Origin: Seohaeicola saemankumensis
GTDB lineage: Bacteria; Pseudomonadota; Alphaproteobacteria; Rhodobacterales; Rhodobacteraceae
Length of the DNA stretch: 64,000 nt
Assembly: GCF_020171285.1 (NCBI RefSeq)
Contig: NZ_JAIUZI010000006.1
Coordinates: 62,001-126,000, forward strand
Reading direction: 5' to 3'
The position numbers and the translations under genes were made by a program. Every line of letters starts with the position of its first letter. The stretch's first letter is position 1. Positions 8,276-16,373 of the stretch are shown here, piece by piece. The notes under the pieces were generated by a model. That model saw only the letters and a list, made by a program, of their open reading frames with translations. It did no database searches and was not told the DNA's origin.

Positions 8276-10234
8276 ATGCAGACCGTTATGGCCGATTTCC
8301 TTGCCGCCCCGCGCCCGATCCGCCGGGTGCTGATCGCCAACCGGGGCGAGATCGCCTGCCGGATCATCGCGACCTGTCGCCGTCTAGGCCTGACGGCAAT
8401 CGCGGTCTATTCCGACGCCGATGCGCAGGCCCGCCATGTCCGCCTGGCCGATCAGGCGGTGTCGATCGGCCCGTCCGCCGCGTCGCAGAGTTACCTGTCG
8501 GCGGAACGGATCGTCGCGGCGGCGCGGGCGTCGGGGGCCGATGCGGTGCATCCGGGCTATGGGTTCCTGTCCGAGAACGCCGATTTCGTCAGGGCCGTGA
8601 CCGGGGCCGGTCTGATCTTTGTCGGACCGGACGCGGATGCCGTCGAAACCATGGGGTCCAAAATCGCCGCCCGGCGGCTTGCCAAAGAAACCGGCGTGCC
8701 GCTCGTTCCCGGTTACGCCGGCGAGAGCGCGAGCGACGAAGAGCTGGCGCGCGCGGCCGCAGACATCGGTTACCCCGTGCTGGTCAAGGCCAGCGCCGGC
8801 GGCGGTGGGCGCGGGATGCGCCGGGTCCGCCGCCCGCAGGATCTGGCCGAGGCGCTGCGCGCGGCCCGCGCAGAGGCGCAGGGCGCATTTGGCGATCCGA
8901 CGGTCTTTCTGGAAAAACTGGTCCGCAACCCCCGACACCTCGAGGTCCAGGTTTTTGGCGATGGCAGGGGCGGTGCCGTGCATTTCCACGAAAGGGACTG
9001 CTCGGTGCAGCGCAACCACCAGAAGATCATCGAAGAGGCCCCGGCGCCGAACCTGCCCGACGCGGTGCGCGACCGTCTCTTCGCCCATGCGCTCGCCCTG
9101 ACCTCGGCCATCCGGTATGCGGGCGCGGGCACCGTCGAATTCGTGATGGAGGCCGGTGACGATCAGCCGTACTTCCTCGAGATGAACACCCGGCTGCAGG
9201 TCGAACATCCGGTGACCGAGGAAATCTGCGGCGTCGATCTCGTGGAATGGCAGCTGCGGCAGGCGGCCGGCCTGCCCATGCCGCTGACCCAGGCGCAGAT
9301 CCTGCCGTGCGGCCATGCCATCGAACTGCGCCTGAACGCCGAACGCCCCGAAACCGGCTTCATGCCGGACACCGGCCAGATTGCCCTGCTCAGCGCCGGT
9401 CCCGGCCTGCGGTTCGAAACCGGGGTCGAGAGCGGCGACGAGGTCTCCAGCCACTACGATTCGATGTTTGCCAAGCTGATCGCCCATGGCGCCGACCGCG
9501 CCGCCGCGCTGGACCGGCTGCTGGCCGGGATCGACGGCACGCGGATCGCGGGCATCGGTTGCAATCTCGGGCTGTTGCGGGATTGCGTGACAGCGCGCGT
9601 GTTCCGGCGCGGAGAGGCGACCACCGGGTTTCTCGATCAGGTCTTTCCCGACGGCTGGCAACCCGATGCCGAGAGGCTGCTGTGCCTGCGCGGCCACCTC
9701 GCGCGCGCCGCGCTGGGGGGCGGGGACAGCCCGCTCAGCCGGTGCGACGGGTTCCGCGTCGATGCCGCCAGCGCGCCGGGACGGGCGCTGTTCCGGGTCG
9801 AGGACGATTTTGGCGGCGCGGATATCGCGCTGACCCTCGGTCCGGTGCCGCGGGTTTCCGGCGACGGGCGCGACCTGCCGCTGGATGCACAGGTGCCGGT
9901 TCTCCGACAGGGCGGCTGCTATCTGGCATCGCTGCACGGCCTGTCGGTCGCGGGCACCGTCCGACCGCTGGCCGAGGCCCGCATGGCCGAACAGGCGGGC
10001 TCGGATGCCGCCGGTTCGGTACCGGCGCCGCTGACCGGGATGGTCACCGAGGTGCACGTCGCGCCCGGCGACATGGTCGACCGGGGCGCGACGCTGGCGG
10101 TCATGGAGGCGATGAAACTGGTGCACACGCTGGCCGCGCCCATCGCCGGGCGCGTCGTCCGGGTCGACGTCGCGCCGGGGCAGTCGGTGACGCAGAAATC
10201 AATCCTGTTCGAACTGCAAGCGGAGGACACCTGA
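8276..10234 (+). CDS. Acyl-CoA carboxylase biotin carboxylase/carrier (alpha) subunit
   Basis: 652-aa alpha chain that carboxylates biotin with ATP and bicarbonate. The biotin-carboxylase domain starts at RRVLIANRGEIACRII and carries the glycine-rich ATP loop KASAGGGGRGMR and the active-site stretch FLEMNTRLQVEHPVTE. The C-terminal biotinyl domain has the carrier motif EAMKLVH with the biotinylated lysine at residue 614 if ATG 8276 is used. A second ATG at 8288 (MADFLAAP) is an alternative start. The last residues form a lipoyl/biotinyl fold. The gene lies 4 bp after the beta subunit, and its stop overlaps the MaoC start. Confidence 0.92.
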   Translation: MQTVMADFLAAPRPIRRVLIANRGEIACRIIATCRRLGLTAIAVYSDADAQARHVRLADQAVSIGPSAASQSYLSAERIVAAARASGADAVHPGYGFLSENADFVRAVTGAGLIFVGPDADAVETMGSKIAARRLAKETGVPLVPGYAGESASDEELARAAADIGYPVLVKASAGGGGRGMRRVRRPQDLAEALRAARAEAQGAFGDPTVFLEKLVRNPRHLEVQVFGDGRGGAVHFHERDCSVQRNHQKIIEEAPAPNLPDAVRDRLFAHALALTSAIRYAGAGTVEFVMEAGDDQPYFLEMNTRLQVEHPVTEEICGVDLVEWQLRQAAGLPMPLTQAQILPCGHAIELRLNAERPETGFMPDTGQIALLSAGPGLRFETGVESGDEVSSHYDSMFAKLIAHGADRAAALDRLLAGIDGTRIAGIGCNLGLLRDCVTARVFRRGEATTGFLDQVFPDGWQPDAERLLCLRGHLARAALGGGDSPLSRCDGFRVDAASAPGRALFRVEDDFGGADIALTLGPVPRVSGDGRDLPLDAQVPVLRQGGCYLASLHGLSVAGTVRPLAEARMAEQAGSDAAGSVPAPLTGMVTEVHVAPGDMVDRGATLAVMEAMKLVHTLAAPIAGRVVRVDVAPGQSVTQKSILFELQAEDT

Positions 10235-10692
10235 TGGCCGGACTTTGGTACGAGGATTTCGAAGAGGGGAGGGTGTTTGACCATGAATGGACCCGGACGA
10301 TCACGCAGACGGACAACCACTGGTTCTCGCTGCTGACGATGAACACCCAGCCCGTTCACATCGACGCCCATGCCGCCGCGAAATCGGTCTGGGGGCGGCC
10401 TCTGGTCAACTCGCTCTTTACCCTTGGCTGCATGGTGGGGATGACGGTGAACGACACCACCTTTGGCACAACCATCGCCAATCTGGGCATGGAAAAGGTC
10501 CGCTTTCCGCATCCGCTGTTCGAGGGCGACACGATCCGGATGAAAACCACCGTGGTGGCCAAGCGTGAAAGCCGCTCGCGCCCGGGCGAAGGCATCGTCA
10601 CCCTGCGCCACGACTGTTTCAACCAGGACGGCGTTCTGTGCGGCACCTGCGAACGCGCGGCGCTGATGATGAAACGGCCCGCCGATGGCTGA
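10234..10692 (+). CDS. MaoC-family enoyl-CoA hydratase
   Basis: 152-aa single hot-dog domain protein. It begins WYEDFEEGRVFDHEWTRTIT and has TDNHWFSLLTMNTQPVHID, in which an Asp, an Asn and a His take the positions of the MaoC hydratase site (D-x4-N-P-x-H). It then shows the strand FEGDTIRMKTTVVAKRESRS. Members hydrate trans-2-enoyl-CoA or mesaconyl-type CoA esters, usually giving R-hydroxyacyl-CoA. The start shares one base with the stop of the carboxylase, and the gene overlaps the SDR gene by 8 bp. In this operon it would hydrate the carboxylated enoyl-CoA product. That role resembles Rv2499c in the M. tuberculosis leucine operon, by inference from gene order only. Confidence 0.85.
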   Translation: MAGLWYEDFEEGRVFDHEWTRTITQTDNHWFSLLTMNTQPVHIDAHAAAKSVWGRPLVNSLFTLGCMVGMTVNDTTFGTTIANLGMEKVRFPHPLFEGDTIRMKTTVVAKRESRSRPGEGIVTLRHDCFNQDGVLCGTCERAALMMKRPADG

Positions 10693-11434
10693 TCTGTCGG
10701 GCCAGCGCGTTCTGGTGATCGGCGGCACCGCCGGGATCGGCCGGGCCTGTGCCCGGCGCATGATCGCGGCGGGCGCGCGGGTCACCGTCGCCGGGCGCAA
10801 CCGCGACCGGGGCGCCGCCGCCGCCGCCGAACTCGGCGCGGACCTGGTCTGTGGCGACGCATCGCGGCCCGCCGATGCGCAGCAGATGGTCGATGACGCG
10901 GCGGACCTGATGGGCGGCCTCGACGTGCTGCTGTCGGGCGCAGGGGGCGACCCGATGCCCCGGCTGCTCAGGGATATCGCCCTGGACGAGTTGATGGGGG
11001 ATGTGGCCGGGTCGCTGGCCCCCGTCATCCTGCCCGCCCGCGCGGCCTATGACCGGATGGCGGCACAGGGGCACGGCTGCATTCTGATGATCGCCTCCGA
11101 CGCGGGCAAGCTGGCGACGCCGGGCGAATCCGCCATTGGCGCGGCGATGGCCGGGATCGCCATGTTCGGCCGCGCCATGGCCATCGAGGCGCGGCGCGAC
11201 GGGATCCGGGTGAACTGCCTGACGCCCTCCATCGTGCGCGGCACCCCTCTCTATGACCGGTTGATGGCCGACCCCTTTGCCGCCAAACTCTTTGCCAAGG
11301 CCGAGACGATGGCCGGGCTTGGTGTCGTCGACCCGCAGGATCTGGCCGAGCTGGCGGCCTTCCTCGCCAGCCCCGCCGCCGCAAGGATCACGGGCCAGAC
11401 GATATCGGTCACCGGCGGCATCTCCGCAATCTGA
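10685..11434 (+). CDS. Short-chain dehydrogenase/reductase (SDR)
   Basis: 249-aa classical-type SDR with a Rossmann nucleotide site VIGGTAGIGRACARRM near residue 12 and the NNAG-equivalent LLSGAGGDPMP. The position normally held by the catalytic Tyr-x3-Lys is not canonical: around residues 135-165 the text reads ILMIASDAGKLATPGESAIG, AAMAGIAMFG. A tyrosine is absent where YxxxK is expected, so catalytic competence is doubtful. The C-terminus AARITGQTISVTGGISAI is the normal SDR ending. It overlaps the MaoC gene by 8 bp and is followed 11 bp later by the acyl-CoA dehydrogenase. Its step in the pathway is not clear; it may oxidise a hydroxyacyl-CoA or be a structural relative. Confidence 0.82.
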   Translation: MADLSGQRVLVIGGTAGIGRACARRMIAAGARVTVAGRNRDRGAAAAAELGADLVCGDASRPADAQQMVDDAADLMGGLDVLLSGAGGDPMPRLLRDIALDELMGDVAGSLAPVILPARAAYDRMAAQGHGCILMIASDAGKLATPGESAIGAAMAGIAMFGRAMAIEARRDGIRVNCLTPSIVRGTPLYDRLMADPFAAKLFAKAETMAGLGVVDPQDLAELAAFLASPAAARITGQTISVTGGISAI

Positions 11435-11445
11435 AAGGACCTTTC

Positions 11446-12627
11446 ATGCCCGCACACTCCCCCTTCGACCCCGCGACACGCAGCCCGGTCTTTTTTGACG
11501 AAACCCATGTCCTGCTGCGCGATCAGGTGCGCCGTTTCGTCGAGACAGAGATCCGCCCCCATGCCGACGCGTGGGAACAGGCCGGAGAGACGCCGCGCGC
11601 GCTCCTGCGCAAGATGGGGGCGCTGGGCTTCTTCGGCATCCGCTACCCCGAGACGCTGGGCGGCTCCGGGCTGGACCAGCGGGCGACCGTGGTCTGGGCC
11701 GAGGAACTCGGCCGGTCCACCTATTCCGGCGTCGCGATCACGGCGCTGGTGCACACCGACATGGCCTCGGTCCACATCTTCAATTCCGGGACCGAGGCGC
11801 AAAAGGAATACTGGATCCCGCGCTGTATCTCGGGCGAGGCGATTTCCGCCGTCGCGGTGACCGAGCCGGGCGCGGGATCCGACGTCAAGGGCATCGCGAC
11901 CCGGGCGCGGCGCGTGGGCGACGACTATGTCCTGAACGGGGCCAAGATGTTCATCACCAACGGCGTCAATGCCGACGTCTACTGCGTCGCCGCCCGCACC
12001 GACCCCGACGCGCGCCCGTCGCAATCGGTCACCATGTTCCTTGTCGAAAAGGGCATGCCGGGCTTCACGGTATCCCGCGCGCTGGACAAACACGGCTGGC
12101 GATCCTCGGACACCGCCGAGCTGAGCTTTGCCGATGTCCGCGTTCCGGCCGCGAATGTTCTGGGCCGCGAGGGCGGCGGGTTCTACGAGATCATGAATAA
12201 CTTTCAGAACGAACGCCTGGTGATCGGCGCGATGGCGATGGGAGAGGCACAGGCCGCGCTCGACCTCACGGTCGAATATGTCCACGACCGCACCGCCTTT
12301 GGCGCGCCGCTCTGGGACAAGCAGGCGATCCGGCAAAGGCTGGCGATGCTGGCCGCACGGGTCGAGGCCTGCCGCCAGTTCATCTATTCCACCGCCGCCC
12401 GCGCCGCCGCCGGAGAAGAGCTTGTTCGCGAGGTCTCGATGATCAAGGCGCTGGCCGGCGAACTGGTGAACGAGGTCATGTACGACTGTCTCCAGTTCCA
12501 CGGCGGCGCGGGGTTCATGCGGGGCTCCACGATCGAACGGATGGCCCGCGACGCAAGGGTGCAGAGCATCGGCGGCGGCGCGACCGAGGTGATGCTGGAA
12601 GAAGTCGCCAAGAGGATGCAGGGATGA
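11446..12627 (+). CDS. Acyl-CoA dehydrogenase, isovaleryl/long-chain type active site
   Basis: 393-aa FAD flavoenzyme. It shows AVTEPGAGSDVKGIAT (FAD/substrate loop), GAKMFITNG and the C-terminal FHGGAGFMRGSTIERMARDA. The usual medium-chain catalytic Glu after RDAK is replaced by Gly (QSIGGGATEV). A Glu sits instead at residue 256 in FQNERLVIGAMAMG, which is where isovaleryl-CoA and long-chain acyl-CoA dehydrogenases keep their base. This placement suits branched or bulky acyl-CoA. It would feed electrons to ETF. It lies 11 bp after the SDR gene, and its stop overlaps the lyase start (ATGA). Confidence 0.9.
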   Translation: MPAHSPFDPATRSPVFFDETHVLLRDQVRRFVETEIRPHADAWEQAGETPRALLRKMGALGFFGIRYPETLGGSGLDQRATVVWAEELGRSTYSGVAITALVHTDMASVHIFNSGTEAQKEYWIPRCISGEAISAVAVTEPGAGSDVKGIATRARRVGDDYVLNGAKMFITNGVNADVYCVAARTDPDARPSQSVTMFLVEKGMPGFTVSRALDKHGWRSSDTAELSFADVRVPAANVLGREGGGFYEIMNNFQNERLVIGAMAMGEAQAALDLTVEYVHDRTAFGAPLWDKQAIRQRLAMLAARVEACRQFIYSTAARAAAGEELVREVSMIKALAGELVNEVMYDCLQFHGGAGFMRGSTIERMARDARVQSIGGGATEVMLEEVAKRMQG

Positions 12628-13463
12628 CGCCCCGCTCGTGGCTCTTTGTCCCCGGGTCGTCGCGCCGGATGATGGACAAGGCGACGACCTCGGGCGCCGA
12701 CGCGCTGATCCTCGATCTGGAGGATGCCGTCGCACCCGACGCCAAGGCCGAGGCGCGGCGCACGGTGGCCGCTTTCCTCGACACCGGCCCGGCCATTCCC
12801 TGTTTCGTGCGGGTCAACGGCCTCGGCACCGGTCTGACCGAGGCGGATGTCGGGGCCGTCCGGGGGCGGGTGGCGGGCTTTGTTCTGCCCAAATGCGAAG
12901 GCTCGCGCGATCTCGACAGGCTGTCGGCGTGGAGCGGCGATGCGCCGGTGCTGGCGATCGCCACCGAAACGGTGCGCGGGGTCCGGGCGCTCTTTTCCGA
13001 GGACTGGTCGCACCCCTGCCTGCTCGGCCTCGCCTGGGGCGCCGAGGATCTCGCCGCGGATCTGGGCGCCATGGCCAATCGCGGGGCGGATGGCGTCTAT
13101 CTGCCGCCATTTCAAATGGCGCGGGACGCGATGCTGTTTGCGGCACGGGCGGCGGGGGTCGCGGCGGTCGATGCCGTTTACACCGACATTCGCGATACCG
13201 ACGGTCTGCGGGCAGAGACCCGCGCCGCCGAAACGCTCGGCTTTACCGCCAAGATGGCGATCCACCCGGGCCAGATCCCGGTGATCCATGCCGCCCTTGC
13301 GCCCTCGGCGGATCGCGTCACCTGGGCGCGGCGCGTGATCGCGGCGCTCGAGGCGGCAGAGGGCGGCGTCGCGCTGCTTGACGGGGCCATGCTGGATCAG
13401 CCGCACCTGCGGCTGGCGCGCTCGATCCTCGCCCGGTCGGGACAGGGCGGCGGCCCCGGCTAG
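12624..13463 (+). CDS. CitE-like (HpcH/HpaI) CoA-ester lyase
   Basis: 279-aa TIM-barrel lyase of the CitE branch. Landmarks are WLFVPGSSRRMMDKA at the N-terminus, ADALILDLEDAV with metal-linked acidic residues, VLPKCEG, the catalytic-region IATETVRG, WGAEDLAADLG and KMAIHPGQIPVI. Relatives cleave malyl-, citramalyl-, beta-methylmalyl- or (R)-3-hydroxy-3-methylglutaryl-CoA in a retro-Claisen reaction that needs Mg2+. As the last gene of an ACAD, carboxylase and hydratase operon it would do the final C-C cleavage. M. tuberculosis Rv2498c is the characterised analogue I have in mind. It converges on the DUF1489 gene 40 bp away. Confidence 0.88.
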   Translation: MTPRSWLFVPGSSRRMMDKATTSGADALILDLEDAVAPDAKAEARRTVAAFLDTGPAIPCFVRVNGLGTGLTEADVGAVRGRVAGFVLPKCEGSRDLDRLSAWSGDAPVLAIATETVRGVRALFSEDWSHPCLLGLAWGAEDLAADLGAMANRGADGVYLPPFQMARDAMLFAARAAGVAAVDAVYTDIRDTDGLRAETRAAETLGFTAKMAIHPGQIPVIHAALAPSADRVTWARRVIAALEAAEGGVALLDGAMLDQPHLRLARSILARSGQGGGPG

Positions 13464-13503
13464 GCGGACAGACAGGCTTTGCGGCCCGGTTCGGCGCGCT
13501 GCC

Positions 13504-13935
13504 TCAGAGCACGCCGATTTCGGCCAGCGCGCGGTTCAGCTCTTCAGGCAGCGGATCCTCGTTTGCCCGGGTCTGCGGCAGGTCGGGCGGGCTGTCTGCG
13601 GGCGACAGATAGCGCCAGCCCTGAAACGGGCGTTTCGGCGCGGTCTGGGTGCGGTGCAACTCGGGGTCCAGCACGATGGCGCAGCGGCGGATGCCGTCGC
13701 TGCCGGTCACCTCGTCCAGCCGCAGGATACGCTGGCGGCACTGAATCAACCCCTTGATCACCCAGTAGATCGAGCCGCCGTTCAGGATGTCCGCCTCGCG
13801 CTTGGGCCACATGCGGGTGACATGACGGGGCAGCCCGTCGCCGGTCTGCGCGCGTTTGGTGCGGTGCCATGCCGCCAGATCGTCGACGCTTTCGGTGCCG
13901 ACGCTGAGCTTGACGAGATTGGTGTAGTTATCCAC
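13504..13935 (-). CDS. DUF1489 family protein
   Basis: 143-aa soluble protein widespread in alphaproteobacteria, function unknown. It opens NLVKLSVGTESVDDLAAW and contains the conserved-looking centre GGSIYWVIKGLIQCRQRIL, RCAIVLDPELH and RPFQGWRYL. The start is a GTG at 13935 with GGGGAAG about six bases upstream. The codons at the start overlap a perfect DnaA-box sequence (13928-13936). It is divergent from nrdJ with a 128-bp control region between them. Confidence 0.8.
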   Translation of the reverse strand: MDNYTNLVKLSVGTESVDDLAAWHRTKRAQTGDGLPRHVTRMWPKREADILNGGSIYWVIKGLIQCRQRILRLDEVTGSDGIRRCAIVLDPELHRTQTAPKRPFQGWRYLSPADSPPDLPQTRANEDPLPEELNRALAEIGVL

Positions 13936-13936
13936 A
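13928..13936 (+). promoter_or_regulatory. DnaA-box-like 9-mer TTATCCACA
   Basis: A perfect match to the consensus DnaA box TTATCCACA lies at the start codon of the DUF1489 gene and about 130 bp upstream of nrdJ. DnaA-ATP controls ribonucleotide reductase operons in some bacteria. A single 9-mer can occur by chance, so this is only a candidate. Confidence 0.4.
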
Positions 13937-13951
13937 GATTCTTCCCCAGAC

Positions 13952-13998
13952 CATGCATATATTGTAGAATTCCACGCCCGACCTTCAAGCTATTGTGG
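13952..13998 (+). promoter_or_regulatory. Candidate pair of NrdR boxes upstream of nrdJ
   Basis: Two 16-bp elements, CATGCATATATTGTAG at 13952 and CTTCAAGCTATTGTGG at 13983, share the right half-site TATTGT(A/G)G and are set exactly 31 bp apart, about three helical turns. That is the spacing expected of NrdR box pairs that repress ribonucleotide reductase genes. The right halves fit the NrdR consensus well; the left half of the first box fits poorly. A possible promoter, TTGTGG with TATCGT 18 bp downstream (13993-14022), overlaps the second box, which would suit repression. Confidence 0.4.
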
Positions 13999-14063
13999 AT
14001 TTTCTGCGATATGCGCTATCGTAATCGTCTGCCAGACACCCTTGCCGTGCCGAAGGATACGCC

Positions 14064-16334
14064 ATGACCCGCTTTGCCGCCCCCATCGCAGAACAGATCT
14101 GGGATATGAAGTACCGTTTCAAGGCGGCGGACGGCACGCCCCATGATGTCACCGTCGAAGACAGCTGGCGCCGCATCGCGCGCGATCTGGCCCGGATCGA
14201 GGACGACCCCGATCTCTGGGAGCAGCGGTTCTACGAGGCGCTGGAGGATTTCAAATACCTGCCCGCCGGGCGGATCACTGCGGGCGCGGGCACGGCGCGG
14301 CGGGTGACGCTGTTCAACTGTTTCGTCATGGGCACCATCCCCGACAGCATGGGCGGCATTTTCGAGATGCTGAAAGAGGCCGCGCTGACCATGCAGCAGG
14401 GTGGCGGCATCGGCTATGATTTCTCGACCATCCGCCCCAAGGGCGCGGATGTGCACGGGGTCTCGGCAGACGCGTCGGGGCCGCTGTCTTTCATGGATGT
14501 CTGGGATGCCATGTGCCGCACCATCATGTCCGCCGGATCGCGCCGGGGCGCGATGATGGCGACCATGCGCTGTGACCACCCCGATATCGAACAGTTCGTG
14601 ACCGCCAAATCCGACGCCGCCCGGCTGCGGATGTTCAACATGTCGGTTCTGGTCACCGATGCCTTCATGGAGGCGGTCAAGGCGGACGGCCCGTGGGAGC
14701 TGCAGTTCGACGGCAAGATCTACCACACCGTGCAGGCGCGCGACCTGTGGAACAAGATCATGCAGGCGACCTATGACTATGCCGAACCCGGCGTGATTTT
14801 CATCGACCGGATCAACGCAGCCAACAACCTGAGCTATTGCGAAACCATCGCGGCGACCAACCCCTGCGGCGAGCAGCCGCTGCCGCCCTACGGCGCCTGC
14901 CTGCTCGGCTCGATCAACCTGGCGCGGCTGGTGTCGGATCCGTTCGGAGACGCTGCTGCACTGGACGAAGCGGCGCTGAACGATCTGGTCGCCACCGCCG
15001 TGCGGATGATGGACAACGTGGTCGACGTGTCCAAGTTCCCGCTGCCCGAACAGGCCGCCGAGGCGCAGGCCAAGCGGCGCATCGGTCTGGGGGTGACCGG
15101 GCTGGCCGATGCGCTGCTGATGCTGGGCCTGCGCTATGGCAGCGACGAGGCGGCGCGTCAGACCGAGCGCTGGCTGCACGCGATCGCCCGCGCCGCTTAT
15201 CTGGCCTCGGTGGACTTGGCGAAGGAAAAGGGGGCGTTCCCGCTGTTCGATGCCGAGAAATACCTGGCCAGCGGCACCATGCGCGCCATGGACGAGGACG
15301 TGCGCGAGGCGATCCGCGCACATGGCATCCGCAACGCGCTGCTGACCTCCATCGCGCCGACCGGGACCATCAGCCTCTATGCCGGCAACGTCAGCTCGGG
15401 GATCGAGCCGGTCTTTGCCTACGCCTATACCCGCAAGGTCCTGCAAAAGGACGGCTCGCGCACCGAGGAAGAGGTCGTGGATTACGCCGTGCAGTTGTGG
15501 CGCGACAAGTTCGGCGATGCCGAGCTGCCCGACTATTTCGCCAATGCCCAGACCCTGGCGCCGGCCGATCACGTGCGGATGCAGGCCGCGGCGCAGAAAT
15601 GGATCGACAGCTCGATCTCCAAGACCATCAACTGCCCCGAGGACATCAGCTTTGACGCGTTCAAGGACGTCTACATGATGGCCTGGGACATGGGCTGCAA
15701 GGGGTGCACGACCTACCGGCCCAACGATGTGACGGGCAGCGTGCTGAGCGTCAGCGAGCAAGACAGCGTTCAGCCGTCTCAGGTCGCCACCGAGGGCGGC
15801 GCCGAGGTGGTGTATATGTCCGAGCCGCTGGACCGGCCGCAATCGCTGGAAGGGTCGACCTACAAGCTGAAGTGGCCCGACAGCGAACACGCGATCTACC
15901 TGACCATCAACGACATCATCATGGGCGGGCACCGGCGGCCCTTCGAGGTCTTCATCAACTCCAAGAACATGGAGCATTTCGCCTGGACCGTGGCGCTGAC
16001 CCGGATGATCAGCGCGGTGTTCCGGCGCGGCGGCGACGTGTCCTTTGTCGTCGAAGAGCTGAAGGCGGTGTTCGATCCGCGCGGCGGCGCCTGGGTCAAG
16101 GGAAAGTACATCCCATCGATCCTGGCCGCCATCGGCGGGGTGATCGAACAGCACATGATCTCGATCGGCTTTCTCGAAGGCGAGGGGATGGGGCTCAAGT
16201 CCGACCCGCAGGCGCAGGTGGTCAATTCCGACCAGTCGCGCGGCAAGGCCTGCCCGAGTTGCGGCCAGTACGACATGCGGATGATCGAAGGCTGCATGAC
16301 CTGCGGCAGCTGCGGCCATTCCAAATGCGGCTGA
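14064..16334 (+). CDS. nrdJ: Vitamin B12-dependent (class II) ribonucleotide reductase
   Basis: 756-aa adenosylcobalamin-dependent reductase that makes deoxyribonucleotides. Active-site pieces are FNCFVMG with Cys86, NPCGEQPLPPYGACLLGSIN with Cys268 and Glu270, and the loop APTGTISLYAGNVSSG. The C-terminus has a CxxC-rich tail (CPSCG from residue 730, then CMTCGSCGHSKCG), typical of NrdJ proteins that use a Cys-rich end for reduction or metal binding. The start ATG has AAGGAT upstream. Its upstream region carries candidate NrdR and DnaA sites. It is a single-gene unit ended by a G+C hairpin. Confidence 0.96.
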   Translation: MTRFAAPIAEQIWDMKYRFKAADGTPHDVTVEDSWRRIARDLARIEDDPDLWEQRFYEALEDFKYLPAGRITAGAGTARRVTLFNCFVMGTIPDSMGGIFEMLKEAALTMQQGGGIGYDFSTIRPKGADVHGVSADASGPLSFMDVWDAMCRTIMSAGSRRGAMMATMRCDHPDIEQFVTAKSDAARLRMFNMSVLVTDAFMEAVKADGPWELQFDGKIYHTVQARDLWNKIMQATYDYAEPGVIFIDRINAANNLSYCETIAATNPCGEQPLPPYGACLLGSINLARLVSDPFGDAAALDEAALNDLVATAVRMMDNVVDVSKFPLPEQAAEAQAKRRIGLGVTGLADALLMLGLRYGSDEAARQTERWLHAIARAAYLASVDLAKEKGAFPLFDAEKYLASGTMRAMDEDVREAIRAHGIRNALLTSIAPTGTISLYAGNVSSGIEPVFAYAYTRKVLQKDGSRTEEEVVDYAVQLWRDKFGDAELPDYFANAQTLAPADHVRMQAAAQKWIDSSISKTINCPEDISFDAFKDVYMMAWDMGCKGCTTYRPNDVTGSVLSVSEQDSVQPSQVATEGGAEVVYMSEPLDRPQSLEGSTYKLKWPDSEHAIYLTINDIIMGGHRRPFEVFINSKNMEHFAWTVALTRMISAVFRRGGDVSFVVEELKAVFDPRGGAWVKGKYIPSILAAIGGVIEQHMISIGFLEGEGMGLKSDPQAQVVNSDQSRGKACPSCGQYDMRMIEGCMTCGSCGHSKCG

Positions 16335-16354
16335 GGGGGCGCTCCCGCGCCCCC
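16335..16354 (+). terminator. Hairpin directly after nrdJ
   Basis: A perfect 8-bp stem (GGGGGCGC/GCGCCCCC, loop TCCC) starts at the base after the nrdJ stop codon. No T-run follows, so it may be a weak intrinsic terminator or an RNA-stabilising hairpin. It lies between convergent genes. Confidence 0.5.
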
Positions 16355-16373
16355 GCGCCAAATGTGCGACCGG

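Noticed and set aside
8384..10126. A 580-codon open frame on the minus strand opposite the biotin carboxylase
   Set aside because: It mirrors a certain biotin-carboxylase gene and has no domain of its own; a G+C-rich third-position shadow.
13936..14063. Cobalamin riboswitch before nrdJ
   Set aside because: The gap is only 128 bp and I see no B12-box; the region carries candidate NrdR/DnaA sites instead.
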